Origin: an uncultured Mucilaginibacter sp.
GTDB lineage: Bacteria > Bacteroidota > Bacteroidia > Sphingobacteriales > Sphingobacteriaceae
Direction: 5' to 3'
Length of the DNA: 64,000 bases
Assembly (NCBI RefSeq): GCF_946479965.1
Contig: NZ_CAMLHX010000014.1
Location: forward strand, 19,121 to 83,120
The stretch's first letter is position 1, and every line of letters begins with the position of its first letter. This document shows positions 51,999-60,109 of this stretch, one piece after another. The notes under the pieces were generated by a model, which ran no database searches, was not told the origin of the DNA, and saw only the letters and a list, made by a program, of their open reading frames with translations. A program made the position numbers and the translations under genes.

Positions 51999-52871
51999 AT
52001 GAAAAAATGCTACTTATTTTGGCTGTTACTACTGGCCCTTTCGTTTAAAACCTATGCGCAAGCCGATCTGGAGGCGAAGGCCGCTTATTTACTCGCCGAA
52101 GAAAAATATGGTAAGGGCGACATGAAAGCAACCTTAGAATATCTGGATGAGGCTGCGGGCAAACTGGGCTCGGCCAATGCTAAGATCTTGTATTTAAAAA
52201 TAATGGCCCAAAGGGAATTGGCTAATAAAGACCAAAGATATCTTACCAAACTTGATTCTACTATAGCGCTTTTTCAAAACAGCCCCGACGCAAAAGCTTT
52301 TAACGAAGAGAAGGCTTTGGAAATAATGAAGATAAAGCTGGAGTTAAAAAAGGAATTGGCTAGAATCCCTTCGGCAAAAGACGCCGCAGCAATGGCAGCC
52401 GCCGGTATAAAGCTGTATGAAAGCGAGCATCCTGACTGGCCGTTAGGAGCCCCGACCAAGACGATAAAGAACCAGCATAGCGATTTATTTAGAACATTTA
52501 CAGTAATTAATAACGATCAGGGTGCCCATTATGTCAATATTAACGCCACACAGGGTACGTCGGTATTTAGTTTTCGCAACGACCGCTTATTTAGGTATCA
52601 GGAAAAATATTTTGACTATAAAGATGATGACCTTGAGCATACCAAAGGCAAAGCCACATTTGCCTCTGTTTTAGAAAACTTTCGAAAAAAATTCGGGTAT
52701 CTTCCCATTCCCGAAATAGTAGATCAGCCTCAAAACGGCAAACTTCACACCGAAAGCTATATTTGGAAGGATGGGGATAAAACTATACTCCTTATGGTTT
52801 CTTATTTTGACGTTTATCAAAAGGGGTACTCAAATGCCTTAAGCGACATAACAGATAATTCAATAAAGTGA
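51999..52871 (+). CDS. tandem secreted paralogue 1 (TPR-like N-terminus)
   Basis: The 290-residue product has a signal peptide (MKKCYLFWLLLLALSFKTYA) and a TPR-like N-terminal domain (about 22-120) with AKAAYLLAEEKYGKGD, YLDEAAGKLGSANAKILYLK and FNEEKALEIMKIKLELKK. The C-terminal domain (about 150-290) carries DWPLG and a YIWKDGDKT strand. It shares the first half with the next three genes but lacks the VFGVL-KD-VKGY core of paralogues 2 to 4. It starts 13 bases after the FW protein stop. The function is unknown. Confidence 0.75.
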   Translation: MKKCYLFWLLLLALSFKTYAQADLEAKAAYLLAEEKYGKGDMKATLEYLDEAAGKLGSANAKILYLKIMAQRELANKDQRYLTKLDSTIALFQNSPDAKAFNEEKALEIMKIKLELKKELARIPSAKDAAAMAAAGIKLYESEHPDWPLGAPTKTIKNQHSDLFRTFTVINNDQGAHYVNINATQGTSVFSFRNDRLFRYQEKYFDYKDDDLEHTKGKATFASVLENFRKKFGYLPIPEIVDQPQNGKLHTESYIWKDGDKTILLMVSYFDVYQKGYSNALSDITDNSIK

Positions 52872-52873
52872 TT

Positions 52874-53794
52874 ATGTATAGAAGCCTGCTGCTTTCATTT
52901 TTGTTTTTTATCGTCAGCGCCTCAGCGAGATCTCAAACCAATGCAAACGAGGCTAAAGCTGCCTACCTCCTCGCCGAAGAAAGCTATGCAAAAAGTGATT
53001 ACCCCGCTACTTTGAATTTTTTAGAAAGCGCAAAAAAAAGCCTGGGCGGGGCCAATAGCAAAATATTGTACCTGCAAATACAGGCCCAGGCAGAAATGGC
53101 CAAAACAGATGCGAAATTAACAAGTAACGTACTTCAAACAATAACGGCATTTGAAGCAGCACCCGACATTAAAACCTTTAATGAAGACAAAGTAATGGAG
53201 GTGCTCAAAATGAAGCTTGAGCTTAAAGCAAAGAATGAGGAGCTGGCTGAAAAGGAAAAAAAAGCAGCAAATGCAGTTGCTAAAGGCAGGCAGAATTTTG
53301 AGGCGGTTACCTATCCAAATTGGCCGTTTCAGACAAGTTTTACCCAGCTTAAAATTTCACACAAAGACAGTATCCTTTTTGAAAAAAAACCTAAGGAACG
53401 TTTTGAAAAAGAAACCGGACTTACCCTGTACAGTACCCCGGCAGCCTCATTTTCCGGCAGCAGTGTGGTTCCTGATATTTATGTCGGCAATAATATTTTT
53501 GGCGTTCTCGTCAAAGCGGATACAGTTAAAGGCTATCGCCGTGTGCGCTACCATGCAGATCAGCAAACAGGTGTTAATTATAACGAGGGCGGCAAATTAA
53601 TTAAAGGCTACATTCAGGGTGTGACCGATGCCCTTTATGAAAAACCTCTTTTTAAAGTGGAGAACGAAAACGCCAATTATGACCAATATACGTGGACACA
53701 CGGGAATAAAATTTTTACCCTTTATCATTTACACCGCTACGTACGCCCTACCTTTTGGATACAATCCGTAGTAAGCGAGATAAGATACAAATAG
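52874..53794 (+). CDS. tandem secreted paralogue 2
   Basis: This 306-residue paralogue starts MYRSLLLSFLFFIVSASARS, then NEAKAAYLLAEESYAKSDY, LESAKKSLGGANSKILYLQI and FNEDKVMEVLKMKLELK (about 25-120). The C-terminal half has NWPFQTSF, SHKDSILFEKKPKERFE, the core NIFGVLVKADTVKGY near 205-220 and YTWTHGNKIFTLY near 275. It lies two bases after the previous stop (GTG at 52868 would overlap it), so it is part of one operon. No known domain fits the second half. Confidence 0.75.
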   Translation: MYRSLLLSFLFFIVSASARSQTNANEAKAAYLLAEESYAKSDYPATLNFLESAKKSLGGANSKILYLQIQAQAEMAKTDAKLTSNVLQTITAFEAAPDIKTFNEDKVMEVLKMKLELKAKNEELAEKEKKAANAVAKGRQNFEAVTYPNWPFQTSFTQLKISHKDSILFEKKPKERFEKETGLTLYSTPAASFSGSSVVPDIYVGNNIFGVLVKADTVKGYRRVRYHADQQTGVNYNEGGKLIKGYIQGVTDALYEKPLFKVENENANYDQYTWTHGNKIFTLYHLHRYVRPTFWIQSVVSEIRYK

Positions 53795-53800
53795 CCCGCA

Positions 53801-54757
53801 ATGAAAAAACGCCTAATTTTATTTTTAATAATTCTCACTTTAAAAGTCGGATTGACTGTAGCACAAACTAATGAAAATGAGGCAAAGGCCGCTTATTTGC
53901 TAGCTGAAGAGAGCTATTCAAAAAGTGATTATAAAACCGCATTAAACTATCTTGAAGAAGCCAAAAAAAGCCTTGGGGCCGCAAATAGCAAAATATTGTA
54001 TCTGCAGATACAAATTCAAATGGAGCTATTTAAGGCAGACAAGGCTTATTTAAACAAAGCCATACAAAGTATTGCCGAAATTGAAGCAGCACCGGATTAT
54101 AAAGACTTTACCGAGGAGAAATCCCTTGAAGTTAGCAAGATCAAACTTCAGCTAAAAAACGAACTGAAACGTGACGAACAACTGAAGGAAGCGGCAGCAG
54201 TAAAAAAAGCGGATGCATTAAAAAAGTTTGCAACCTTTTCGCCCTATAACAGGCCCGTAAATATTCCATTAGCTGAATTAAAGTTAAAATACCCGCAAGA
54301 TCCTCTGCTGACAGGGAAGTTGAAAAACGAAAAGGACGACAAGTACAACTTAGTGATGTATTACCCGTCGAAATACAAATTATTGCAATGGCCAAATTAT
54401 CGGGTGCCGATTAATAGTGGTTTTTTTGATTTTAGCCCCGCCCTGGAGATATATGGCATTTTTATTAAAGACGAGATTGTAAAAGGATATGCATGCCTTG
54501 ATTTTCATCTGCACGAGGGCGGAAGCAAATCATATGCTACTGCCACTAAGGAGTTTGACGCTTATGTAAATTATTATAGTGACCTTTTTGGTATGCAACC
54601 TAAACGGGTGCTGCGACCGGGTAAGGGCTTTTATCAAAGCGAAGACTTTGTTTGGGAATCGGCTGAAAAAATAATTGTTATGGAACACACTTTTGGGCCA
54701 ACATTCAGAGCAGTACCGTGGCTTGTTTCGGGCAGTTTGTGTGTAATTTATAAATAG
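53801..54757 (+). CDS. tandem secreted paralogue 3
   Basis: The 318-residue product starts MKKRLILFLIILTLKVG with a signal peptide, then the same TPR-like first half (AKAAYLLAEESYSKSDY, LEEAKKSLGAANSKILYLQI, FTEEKSLEVSKIKLQLK). In the second half the core reads EIYGIFIKDEIVKGY near 225 and the strand FVWESAEKIIV near 285, while the NWPLG motif is replaced by NRPV. It is six bases from paralogue 2. It appears the most diverged in the C-terminal domain. Confidence 0.75.
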   Translation: MKKRLILFLIILTLKVGLTVAQTNENEAKAAYLLAEESYSKSDYKTALNYLEEAKKSLGAANSKILYLQIQIQMELFKADKAYLNKAIQSIAEIEAAPDYKDFTEEKSLEVSKIKLQLKNELKRDEQLKEAAAVKKADALKKFATFSPYNRPVNIPLAELKLKYPQDPLLTGKLKNEKDDKYNLVMYYPSKYKLLQWPNYRVPINSGFFDFSPALEIYGIFIKDEIVKGYACLDFHLHEGGSKSYATATKEFDAYVNYYSDLFGMQPKRVLRPGKGFYQSEDFVWESAEKIIVMEHTFGPTFRAVPWLVSGSLCVIYK

Positions 54758-54778
54758 CTTTTGGCTTCTTAATTAATT

Positions 54779-55675
54779 ATGGTAAAATATATTATTGGCG
54801 TTTTGTTGTTATTTAGCCTGTCTGCCCGATCGCAAACTAATGTCACCGAGGCTAAAGCGGCTTATTTGCTCGCCGAGGAAAACTATGGCAAAGGCGATTA
54901 TAAAGCCGCCTTACGGTTGTTGAACAATGCGAAGAAAAGCCTGGGAGTAGCTAACAGCAAAATGCTATATCTAGAGGTGCAGATTGAAAGCGAACTGTTT
55001 AAGTCGGACAAGTCGCACTATGCTGCTTTGATGAAAACTATAGCAGATTTTCAATCAGCACCAGACATAAAGGACTTTAACGAGGAAAAAGTGCTGGAGG
55101 TGGTTAAAATAAAAATGCAACTGGCCGATGATCACGAAAAGGAATTAGAAACTGCAAATGAAACGCGGGCAAAAGCAGAGGCCGGCAAACTGCGTTTGGC
55201 TAATTATTCCTTCGAAAACTGGCCGCTTGGCGGCAGCTTCGTCGAGCTGACTGCTTCGCACAAAGACTCTTTGATATTTAAAAAGAAAACAAAGCAGCGT
55301 GTTGAAAACAACGGGATCATTTTGAACCATCATAATTTCATAGATTTTTACAGCAAGGCGGGGTATATTCCCAGTAATTATATGATAACAAATGTATTTG
55401 GTGTGTTGACCAAGGACGGCGTTGTTAAGGGGTATTTAAAACAACTTTACAATGAAAATAAATCGTTTAGCAAAAAAACCTACCAGCAAACCGAATTAGA
55501 TGTGAAGACAATAATAGATAAAAGGGCCCAGGAATTTGGTTTTGCCCCCTCGGTTGAAAACGATACTTATACTTGGGCCGCAGATGGTAAAACTGTGGCC
55601 TGTTACGTGATGAGGGGATCAATAGATAAAGGTTACTGGATTTGCATGGTTGTGGAAAAGATATTATCTAATTAA
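54779..55675 (+). CDS. tandem secreted paralogue 4
   Basis: The 298-residue product starts MVKYIIGVLLLFSLSARS. The TPR-like half has AKAAYLLAEENYGKGDYKAA, LNNAKKSLGVANSKMLYLEV and FNEEKVLEVVKIKMQL. The second half has NWPLGGSFVELTASHKDSL, KKKTKQRVE, the core NVFGVLTKDGVVKGY near 205 and YTWAADGKTVACYV near 265. It is closest to paralogue 2. It ends the array, with the rplM promoter just after it. Confidence 0.75.
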   Translation: MVKYIIGVLLLFSLSARSQTNVTEAKAAYLLAEENYGKGDYKAALRLLNNAKKSLGVANSKMLYLEVQIESELFKSDKSHYAALMKTIADFQSAPDIKDFNEEKVLEVVKIKMQLADDHEKELETANETRAKAEAGKLRLANYSFENWPLGGSFVELTASHKDSLIFKKKTKQRVENNGIILNHHNFIDFYSKAGYIPSNYMITNVFGVLTKDGVVKGYLKQLYNENKSFSKKTYQQTELDVKTIIDKRAQEFGFAPSVENDTYTWAADGKTVACYVMRGSIDKGYWICMVVEKILSN

Positions 55676-55724
55676 GTACCGATAGTCCGCTATAACTTTT
55701 CTATAAAATATCCACAAATCTCGC

Positions 55725-55754
55725 TTGCAAATAAAACTTTAAACTGTATCTTTG
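55725..55754 (+). promoter_or_regulatory. Bacteroidota promoter of the rplM operon
   Basis: TTG at 55725-55727, a 19-base spacer and TATCTTTG at 55747-55754 are a full consensus match. Transcription should start near 55761, about 48 bases before the GTG of rplM. Confidence 0.88.
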
Positions 55755-55808
55755 CAGTCCCTAAAAAGTAGGGTGAAATAAACATTTTATTAAATTAATT
55801 TAAAGCAA

Positions 55809-56246
55809 GTGAATACGTTAAGTTACAAAACTGTCTCTGCCAACAAAAAAACCGTTAACAAACAATGGGTTGTTGTTGACGCTGAAGGCGAGATCTTGGG
55901 GCGCTTGTCTACAAAGATCGCAATGATCATTCGTGGAAAAAACAAGCCGGAATTTACCCCAAACGTAGACTGTGGAGATAATGTAATAGTTATCAACGCA
56001 GACAAGGTAAAGCTTACCGGAAACAAGTTTAGCGATAAACAATATGTTTCTTACACCGGTTACCCGGGCGGTCAGCGTTTCATTTCTCCTAAGGAGTTAA
56101 TGGCAAAACATCCAACACGTGTAATTGAAAAAGCAGTGCGTGGTATGTTACCTAAAAATCGTTTGGGCAAAGCATTATTTGGCAATCTGCATGTATATGC
56201 CGGTGCCGAGCATCCTCATGCAGCACAAAACCCAAAAGCTATTTAA
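55809..56246 (+). CDS. rplM: 50S ribosomal protein L13 (uL13)
   Basis: The 145-residue protein has the uL13 core: WVVVDAEGEILGRLSTKIA near residue 21, NVDCGDNVIVINADKVKLTG near 55 and the RVIEKAVRGMLPKNRLG signature near 105. It binds early in 50S assembly. It starts with GTG and leads the rplM-rpsI-rpsB-tsf operon. Confidence 0.96.
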   Translation: MNTLSYKTVSANKKTVNKQWVVVDAEGEILGRLSTKIAMIIRGKNKPEFTPNVDCGDNVIVINADKVKLTGNKFSDKQYVSYTGYPGGQRFISPKELMAKHPTRVIEKAVRGMLPKNRLGKALFGNLHVYAGAEHPHAAQNPKAI

Positions 56247-56269
56247 TCATTAACTAAGGAAAAAGAAAA

Positions 56270-56656
56270 ATGCCAACAACTAACACTTCAGGCAGAAGAA
56301 AAACCGCCGTTGCACGTATCTACCTTACTGATGGTAGCGGTGCTATTACCGTTAACGGTAAAGATTACAAAGAATATTTCCCAACATTGCCATTGCAATA
56401 CATTGTTACTCAATCAACAGAAGTATCTGGTTCTGCCGGATTATATGATGTTAAAGTAAATGTAGCAGGTGGTGGTGTTAAAGGACAGGCAGAAGCCGTT
56501 CGTTTAGCTATTGCTAAAGCTATTGTTGAACTTGATGCTGATAAGAAACCTTCGCTACGCGCCAAGGGCTTAATGACACGCGATATGCGTATGGTTGAGC
56601 GTAAAAAACCAGGACGCAAGAAAGCACGTAAGAGATTCCAATTCAGTAAACGTTAA
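56270..56656 (+). CDS. rpsI: 30S ribosomal protein S9 (uS9)
   Basis: The 128-residue protein carries the S9 features GRRKTAVARIYLTDGSG, GGGVKGQAEAVRLAIAKAIV and the basic C-terminal tail KKPGRKKARKRFQFSKR that reaches the P-site tRNA. It follows rplM by 23 bases, the usual pair. Confidence 0.96.
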   Translation: MPTTNTSGRRKTAVARIYLTDGSGAITVNGKDYKEYFPTLPLQYIVTQSTEVSGSAGLYDVKVNVAGGGVKGQAEAVRLAIAKAIVELDADKKPSLRAKGLMTRDMRMVERKKPGRKKARKRFQFSKR

Positions 56657-56677
56657 AATTTTAAGGAGAACAACACA

Positions 56678-57544
56678 ATGGCAAGAACAACATATGACGA
56701 GTTACTGGATGCTGGTGTACACTTTGGTCACCTTACCCGCAAATGGGATCCGAAAATGTCACAGTACATTTTCATGGAGCGCAACGGTATACACATTATC
56801 GATTTAAATAAAACCTTATCAAAGGTTGAAGAAGCTGCTGCAGCTATAAAACAAATTGTAAAATCAGGCCGCAAGGTATTATTCGTAGCTACAAAGAAAC
56901 AAGCGAAAGATATTGTTGCTGAATATGCAAAAGGTGTAAACATGCCTTTCATAACCGAGCGTTGGTTAGGTGGTATGTTAACTAACTTTGCAACTGTACG
57001 TAAGTCAATCAAAAAGATGTCAAACATCGATAAATTGACTAAAGACGGTACTTACAGCAACCTTTCTAAAAAGGAAAGACTGATGATACAGCGTGAGCGT
57101 ATTAAACTGGAAACTTTATTAGGCGGTATTGCCGACCTGAACCGTTTACCGGCTGCGCTTTTCTTGATCGACGTTAAAAAAGAGCACATCGCAGTATCTG
57201 AAGCGTTAAAGTTAAATATCCCAACCTTTGCAATGGTTGATACTAACTCTGATCCTTCAAACATCGACTTCCCTATCCCGGCTAATGATGACGCTACCAA
57301 ATCAATTTCATTGATCACAGGTATCATAATCAAAGCTATTGAAGAAGGTTTAGACGAACGCAAACGCGAGAAAGACGACGAAGCTGAAAAAGAAGCAGCA
57401 CAAGCTAAAGCGAAAGCTGACGCTCCTGAAGTTGCTGACAGATCTGCCGCTGCAAGCGAAGGTAAAAGAGCACGTAAAACTGCTGTTGAAGCCACTGCCG
57501 CAGTAGAAGACGAAGCACCTGCTGCTGAAGGTTCTGAAGAATAA
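56678..57544 (+). CDS. rpsB: 30S ribosomal protein S2 (uS2)
   Basis: The 288-residue protein has the S2 fold: LLDAGVHFGHLTRKWDPKM, VLFVATKKQAKDIV, FITERWLGGMLTN and the C-terminal domain with FAMVDTNSDPSNIDFPIPAND near 195. The A/E/K-rich tail after about 232 is longer than in E. coli. A rare Shine-Dalgarno-like AAGGAG lies 9 bases before the ATG (about 56663-56668). A TTGTAAG heptad hairpin fills the gap to tsf. Confidence 0.96.
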   Translation: MARTTYDELLDAGVHFGHLTRKWDPKMSQYIFMERNGIHIIDLNKTLSKVEEAAAAIKQIVKSGRKVLFVATKKQAKDIVAEYAKGVNMPFITERWLGGMLTNFATVRKSIKKMSNIDKLTKDGTYSNLSKKERLMIQRERIKLETLLGGIADLNRLPAALFLIDVKKEHIAVSEALKLNIPTFAMVDTNSDPSNIDFPIPANDDATKSISLITGIIIKAIEEGLDERKREKDDEAEKEAAQAKAKADAPEVADRSAAASEGKRARKTAVEATAAVEDEAPAAEGSEE

Positions 57545-57555
57545 TTATTAAAGAG

Positions 57556-57618
57556 TTGTAGGTTGTGAGTTGTGGGTTGTAAGTTTTACAACTGACGCTT
57601 ACAACTTGCAACTTTCAA
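57556..57618. repeat. TTGTGAG heptad repeat with inverted arm in the rpsB-tsf gap
   Basis: Four units TTGTAGG, TTGTGAG, TTGTGGG, TTGTAAG (57556-57583) are followed by the reverse-oriented units CTTACAA, CTTGCAA, CTTTCAA (57598-57618), a hairpin inside the ribosomal operon. The word is the same as in ispG at 6138. Confidence 0.8.
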
Positions 57619-57639
57619 CTTTTAAAACATAAATACAAA

Positions 57640-58491
57640 ATGTCTACAGTACAAATATCTGCCGCTGATGTAAACAAATTACGCCAGCAAACCGGTGCCG
57701 GTATGATGGATTGCAAAAAAGCTTTGACCGAAACTAACGGCGACTTTGAAGCGGCCATTGACTTTTTAAGAAAAAAAGGCGCTAAAGTAGCTGCCAGCCG
57801 TCAGGATCGTGAATCAAACGAGGGTGTTGTAATTGCACGCACGTCTGCTGATGGAAAACGCGGTGTTATTATTGAGTTGAACTGCGAAACAGACTTTGTT
57901 GCTAAAAATGCGGAATTTGTTGCTTTTGCTAACGCGATTGCAAACGAAGCGGTAGAGCAAAATCCACAGTCATTAGAAGAGTTAAACCAATTGTCTATCG
58001 ATATTGAAAACTCACGCCCTACTATTGCCGAAGCTTGTATTGAAAAAACAGGTAAAATTGGCGAGAAGATCGGCGTATCAAAATACGAAGTTATTGAAGG
58101 CGAAAAAGTTGTAGCTTATATACACGGTAACTTCCGTTTAGGTGTATTGGTTGGCTTAAGTGCTGCAGTTGCAGGTGCTGACGAAGCCGGTAAAGACGTT
58201 GCTATGCAAATTGCTGCAATGAACCCTGTTGCTGTTGATAAAGACGGCGTTGACTCAACTGTTATTGAGCGCGAGTTAGAGATCGCTAAGGAACAAATTC
58301 GTGCTGAAGGTAAACCGGAAGAAATGGTTGAAAAGATTGCAGCCGGTAAATTGAACAAGTTCTACAAAGACTCAACTCTTTTAAACCAGGAGTTTGTTAA
58401 AGATTCATCAAAAAATGTTGCTCAGTTTTTAAGCAGCATTGATAAGGGCCTTACGGTAACCGCCTTTAAGCGGGTAGCTTTAGGAGCTTAA
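57640..58491 (+). CDS. tsf: translation elongation factor Ts
   Basis: EF-Ts recharges EF-Tu with GTP. The 283-residue protein has the N-terminal UBA-like motif LRQQTGAGMMDCKKALTE near residue 10, the core ELNCETDFVAKN near 84 and the dimerisation-type C-terminal region. It is downstream of rpsB and ends with a strong terminator, closing the operon. Confidence 0.96.
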   Translation: MSTVQISAADVNKLRQQTGAGMMDCKKALTETNGDFEAAIDFLRKKGAKVAASRQDRESNEGVVIARTSADGKRGVIIELNCETDFVAKNAEFVAFANAIANEAVEQNPQSLEELNQLSIDIENSRPTIAEACIEKTGKIGEKIGVSKYEVIEGEKVVAYIHGNFRLGVLVGLSAAVAGADEAGKDVAMQIAAMNPVAVDKDGVDSTVIERELEIAKEQIRAEGKPEEMVEKIAAGKLNKFYKDSTLLNQEFVKDSSKNVAQFLSSIDKGLTVTAFKRVALGA

Positions 58492-58498
58492 ATATTTT

Positions 58499-58531
58499 AT
58501 CCCCCTCGTTTACACGAGGGGGATTTTTTTT
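58499..58531 (+). terminator. rho-independent terminator after tsf
   Basis: ATCCCCCTCG (58499-58508) pairs with CGAGGGGGAT (58515-58524), then a run of T residues. It closes the rplM-tsf operon. Confidence 0.96.
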
Positions 58532-58632
58532 GTCTAAAAATTATTTGGTTGCTTACCGAGCTTCGCTGGGCAATAGCAAGTAAGTGTTTTTAACAAATAG
58601 CACATAAAATTTTAACAGTAACTTTAATTCTA

Positions 58633-58640
58633 TATTTTTG
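58633..58640 (+). promoter_or_regulatory. -7 element before pyrH
   Basis: TATTTTTG matches TAnnTTTG. The -33 area shows no TTG. It suggests that pyrH has its own promoter after the tsf terminator. Confidence 0.4.
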
Positions 58641-58657
58641 GTAAACCCAGCATCTAT

Positions 58658-59362
58658 ATGAAATATAAAAGAATCCTACTAAAACTTAGCGGCGAGTCGT
58701 TAATGGGCGATAAGCAATACGGAATAGATAACAAACAAGTATTGCAATACGCGCAGGACATAAAAGATGTACATGATAAAGGAATAGAGATAGCGATAGT
58801 AGTAGGAGGCGGTAATATTTTCAGGGGTTTAAGTGCAGAGAAATCGGGGATGGAACGTGCACAGGCCGATTATATGGGCATGTTGGCTACCGTAATAAAC
58901 TGTATGGCGCTGCAAAACGCATTGGAAACGGTTGGGGTTGAAACCCGCCTGCAGTCTGCAATTAAAATGGAACAGATATGCGAGCCTTACATACGCCGCC
59001 GCGCTATGCACCATCTTGAACTGGGAAAAATTGTAATATTTGGTGCCGGTACCGGTAACCCGTATTTCACTACAGACACTGCCGCATCATTACGCGCAAT
59101 TGAAATTAAGGCCGACGTAGTTTTAAAAGGCACCCGTGTTGATGGCATTTATACCGCCGATCCGGAGAAAGACCCAACAGCCACGCGCTTTGACGAAATA
59201 AGTTTCCAGGAAGTATATGATAAAGGTCTTAACGTAATGGACATGACTGCCATTACACTTTGCCAGGAAAACAAACTGCCTATTATAGTTTTTGATATGA
59301 ACAAAGAAGGCAACTTTATGAAAATAGCCAGCGGCGAGCCGATTGGTACATTAGTGAAATAG
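58658..59362 (+). CDS. pyrH: UMP kinase
   Basis: PyrH phosphorylates UMP to UDP. The 234-residue amino-acid-kinase fold has [10 protein letters not shown] near residue 7, GGGNIFRGL near 48, [15 protein letters not shown] near 130 and the [12 protein letters not shown] end. The frr gene follows after about 110 bases, the typical pyrH-frr order; a heptad repeat with inverted arm lies between. Confidence 0.96.
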   Translation: MKYKRILLKLSGESLMGDKQYGIDNKQVLQYAQDIKDVHDKGIEIAIVVGGGNIFRGLSAEKSGMERAQADYMGMLATVINCMALQNALETVGVETRLQSAIKMEQICEPYIRRRAMHHLELGKIVIFGAGTGNPYFTTDTAASLRAIEIKADVVLKGTRVDGIYTADPEKDPTATRFDEISFQEVYDKGLNVMDMTAITLCQENKLPIIVFDMNKEGNFMKIASGEPIGTLVK

Positions 59363-59368
59363 ACTGCA

Positions 59369-59427
59369 GAATCAAGATGAAAATCTAAGCTAAATTGTCT
59401 TGATTCTTGACTCTTGTTTCCTGACTC
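59369..59427. repeat. TTGATTC heptad repeat with inverted arm in the pyrH-frr gap
   Basis: GAATCAAGA (59369-59377) pairs with TCTTGATTC (59398-59406), and units TTGATTC, TTGACTC, TTGTTTC, CTGACTC follow (59400-59427). The first three units are identical to those at 21028-21048. Confidence 0.8.
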
Positions 59428-59471
59428 TAACATAAATTCATATTTTTGACGAAATTTTCAATAAAACAACA

Positions 59472-60035
59472 ATGAGCGAACTCATTAAAAAGCAGATAAC
59501 CGACGCAAAGGCTTCTATGGAGAAGGCCATTGACCATACCGATAACGAGCTAAACAAGATACGCGCAGGTAAAGCCAGCCCATCTATGCTGGATGATATT
59601 ATGGTGGAATATTACGGTACACCTACTCCGCTTAGTCAGGTGGGTAGTGTTAACACGCCTGATGCACGTACTATTGTTGTACAACCATGGGAGAAATCCC
59701 TATTAGTACCTATTGAAAAAGCCATTATGGAGGCTAATTTGGGTGTAAATCCGCAGAATGATGGTATTATTATCCGTATTAACGTACCGCCATTAACAGA
59801 AGAACGCCGCCGTGATTTGGTTAAAAAAGCGAAAGGTGAGGCAGAAAACGGTAAAATTGCTATCCGCAACATCCGTAAAGATGCTAACGAGAAAATAAGG
59901 AAATTAAAATCAGAAGGTGTATCCGAAGATGAGATGAAAACAGGTGAGGGAGAGATACAAAAGCTGACCGATGCTTTCATAATTAAAGTAGATCAGCTGT
60001 CTGATGCTAAAGAGAAAGATATCATGACCGTGTAG
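59472..60035 (+). CDS. frr: ribosome recycling factor
   Basis: The 187-residue protein dissociates post-termination ribosomes with EF-G. It has the three-helix/sandwich fold with the signatures LNKIRAGKASPSMLDDI near residue 27, VYYGTPTPLSQVGS-like text, VNPQNDGIIIRINVPPLTEERR near 93 and the C-terminal helix. A TATTTTTG -7 element (59440-59447) lies just upstream. It ends in a terminator. Confidence 0.96.
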   Translation: MSELIKKQITDAKASMEKAIDHTDNELNKIRAGKASPSMLDDIMVEYYGTPTPLSQVGSVNTPDARTIVVQPWEKSLLVPIEKAIMEANLGVNPQNDGIIIRINVPPLTEERRRDLVKKAKGEAENGKIAIRNIRKDANEKIRKLKSEGVSEDEMKTGEGEIQKLTDAFIIKVDQLSDAKEKDIMTV

Positions 60036-60057
60036 TTTAACTACATTGTCAAATTAA

Positions 60058-60091
60058 AAGGGAATGAGCTACTTAGCCGTTCCCTTTTTTT
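60058..60091 (+). terminator. rho-independent terminator after frr
   Basis: AAGGGAA (60058-60064) pairs with TTCCCTT (60080-60086), with an inner GCT/AGC stem, then T residues. The T run leads straight into a TATGTTTG -7-like element for the next gene. Confidence 0.88.
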
Positions 60092-60109
60092 ATGTTTGCA
60101 CATATAATT

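Noticed and set aside
52868..52873. GTG at 52868 as the start of paralogue 2
   Set aside because: It would overlap the previous stop codon region and add only two residues ahead of the signal peptide; ATG at 52874 gives a normal signal peptide.
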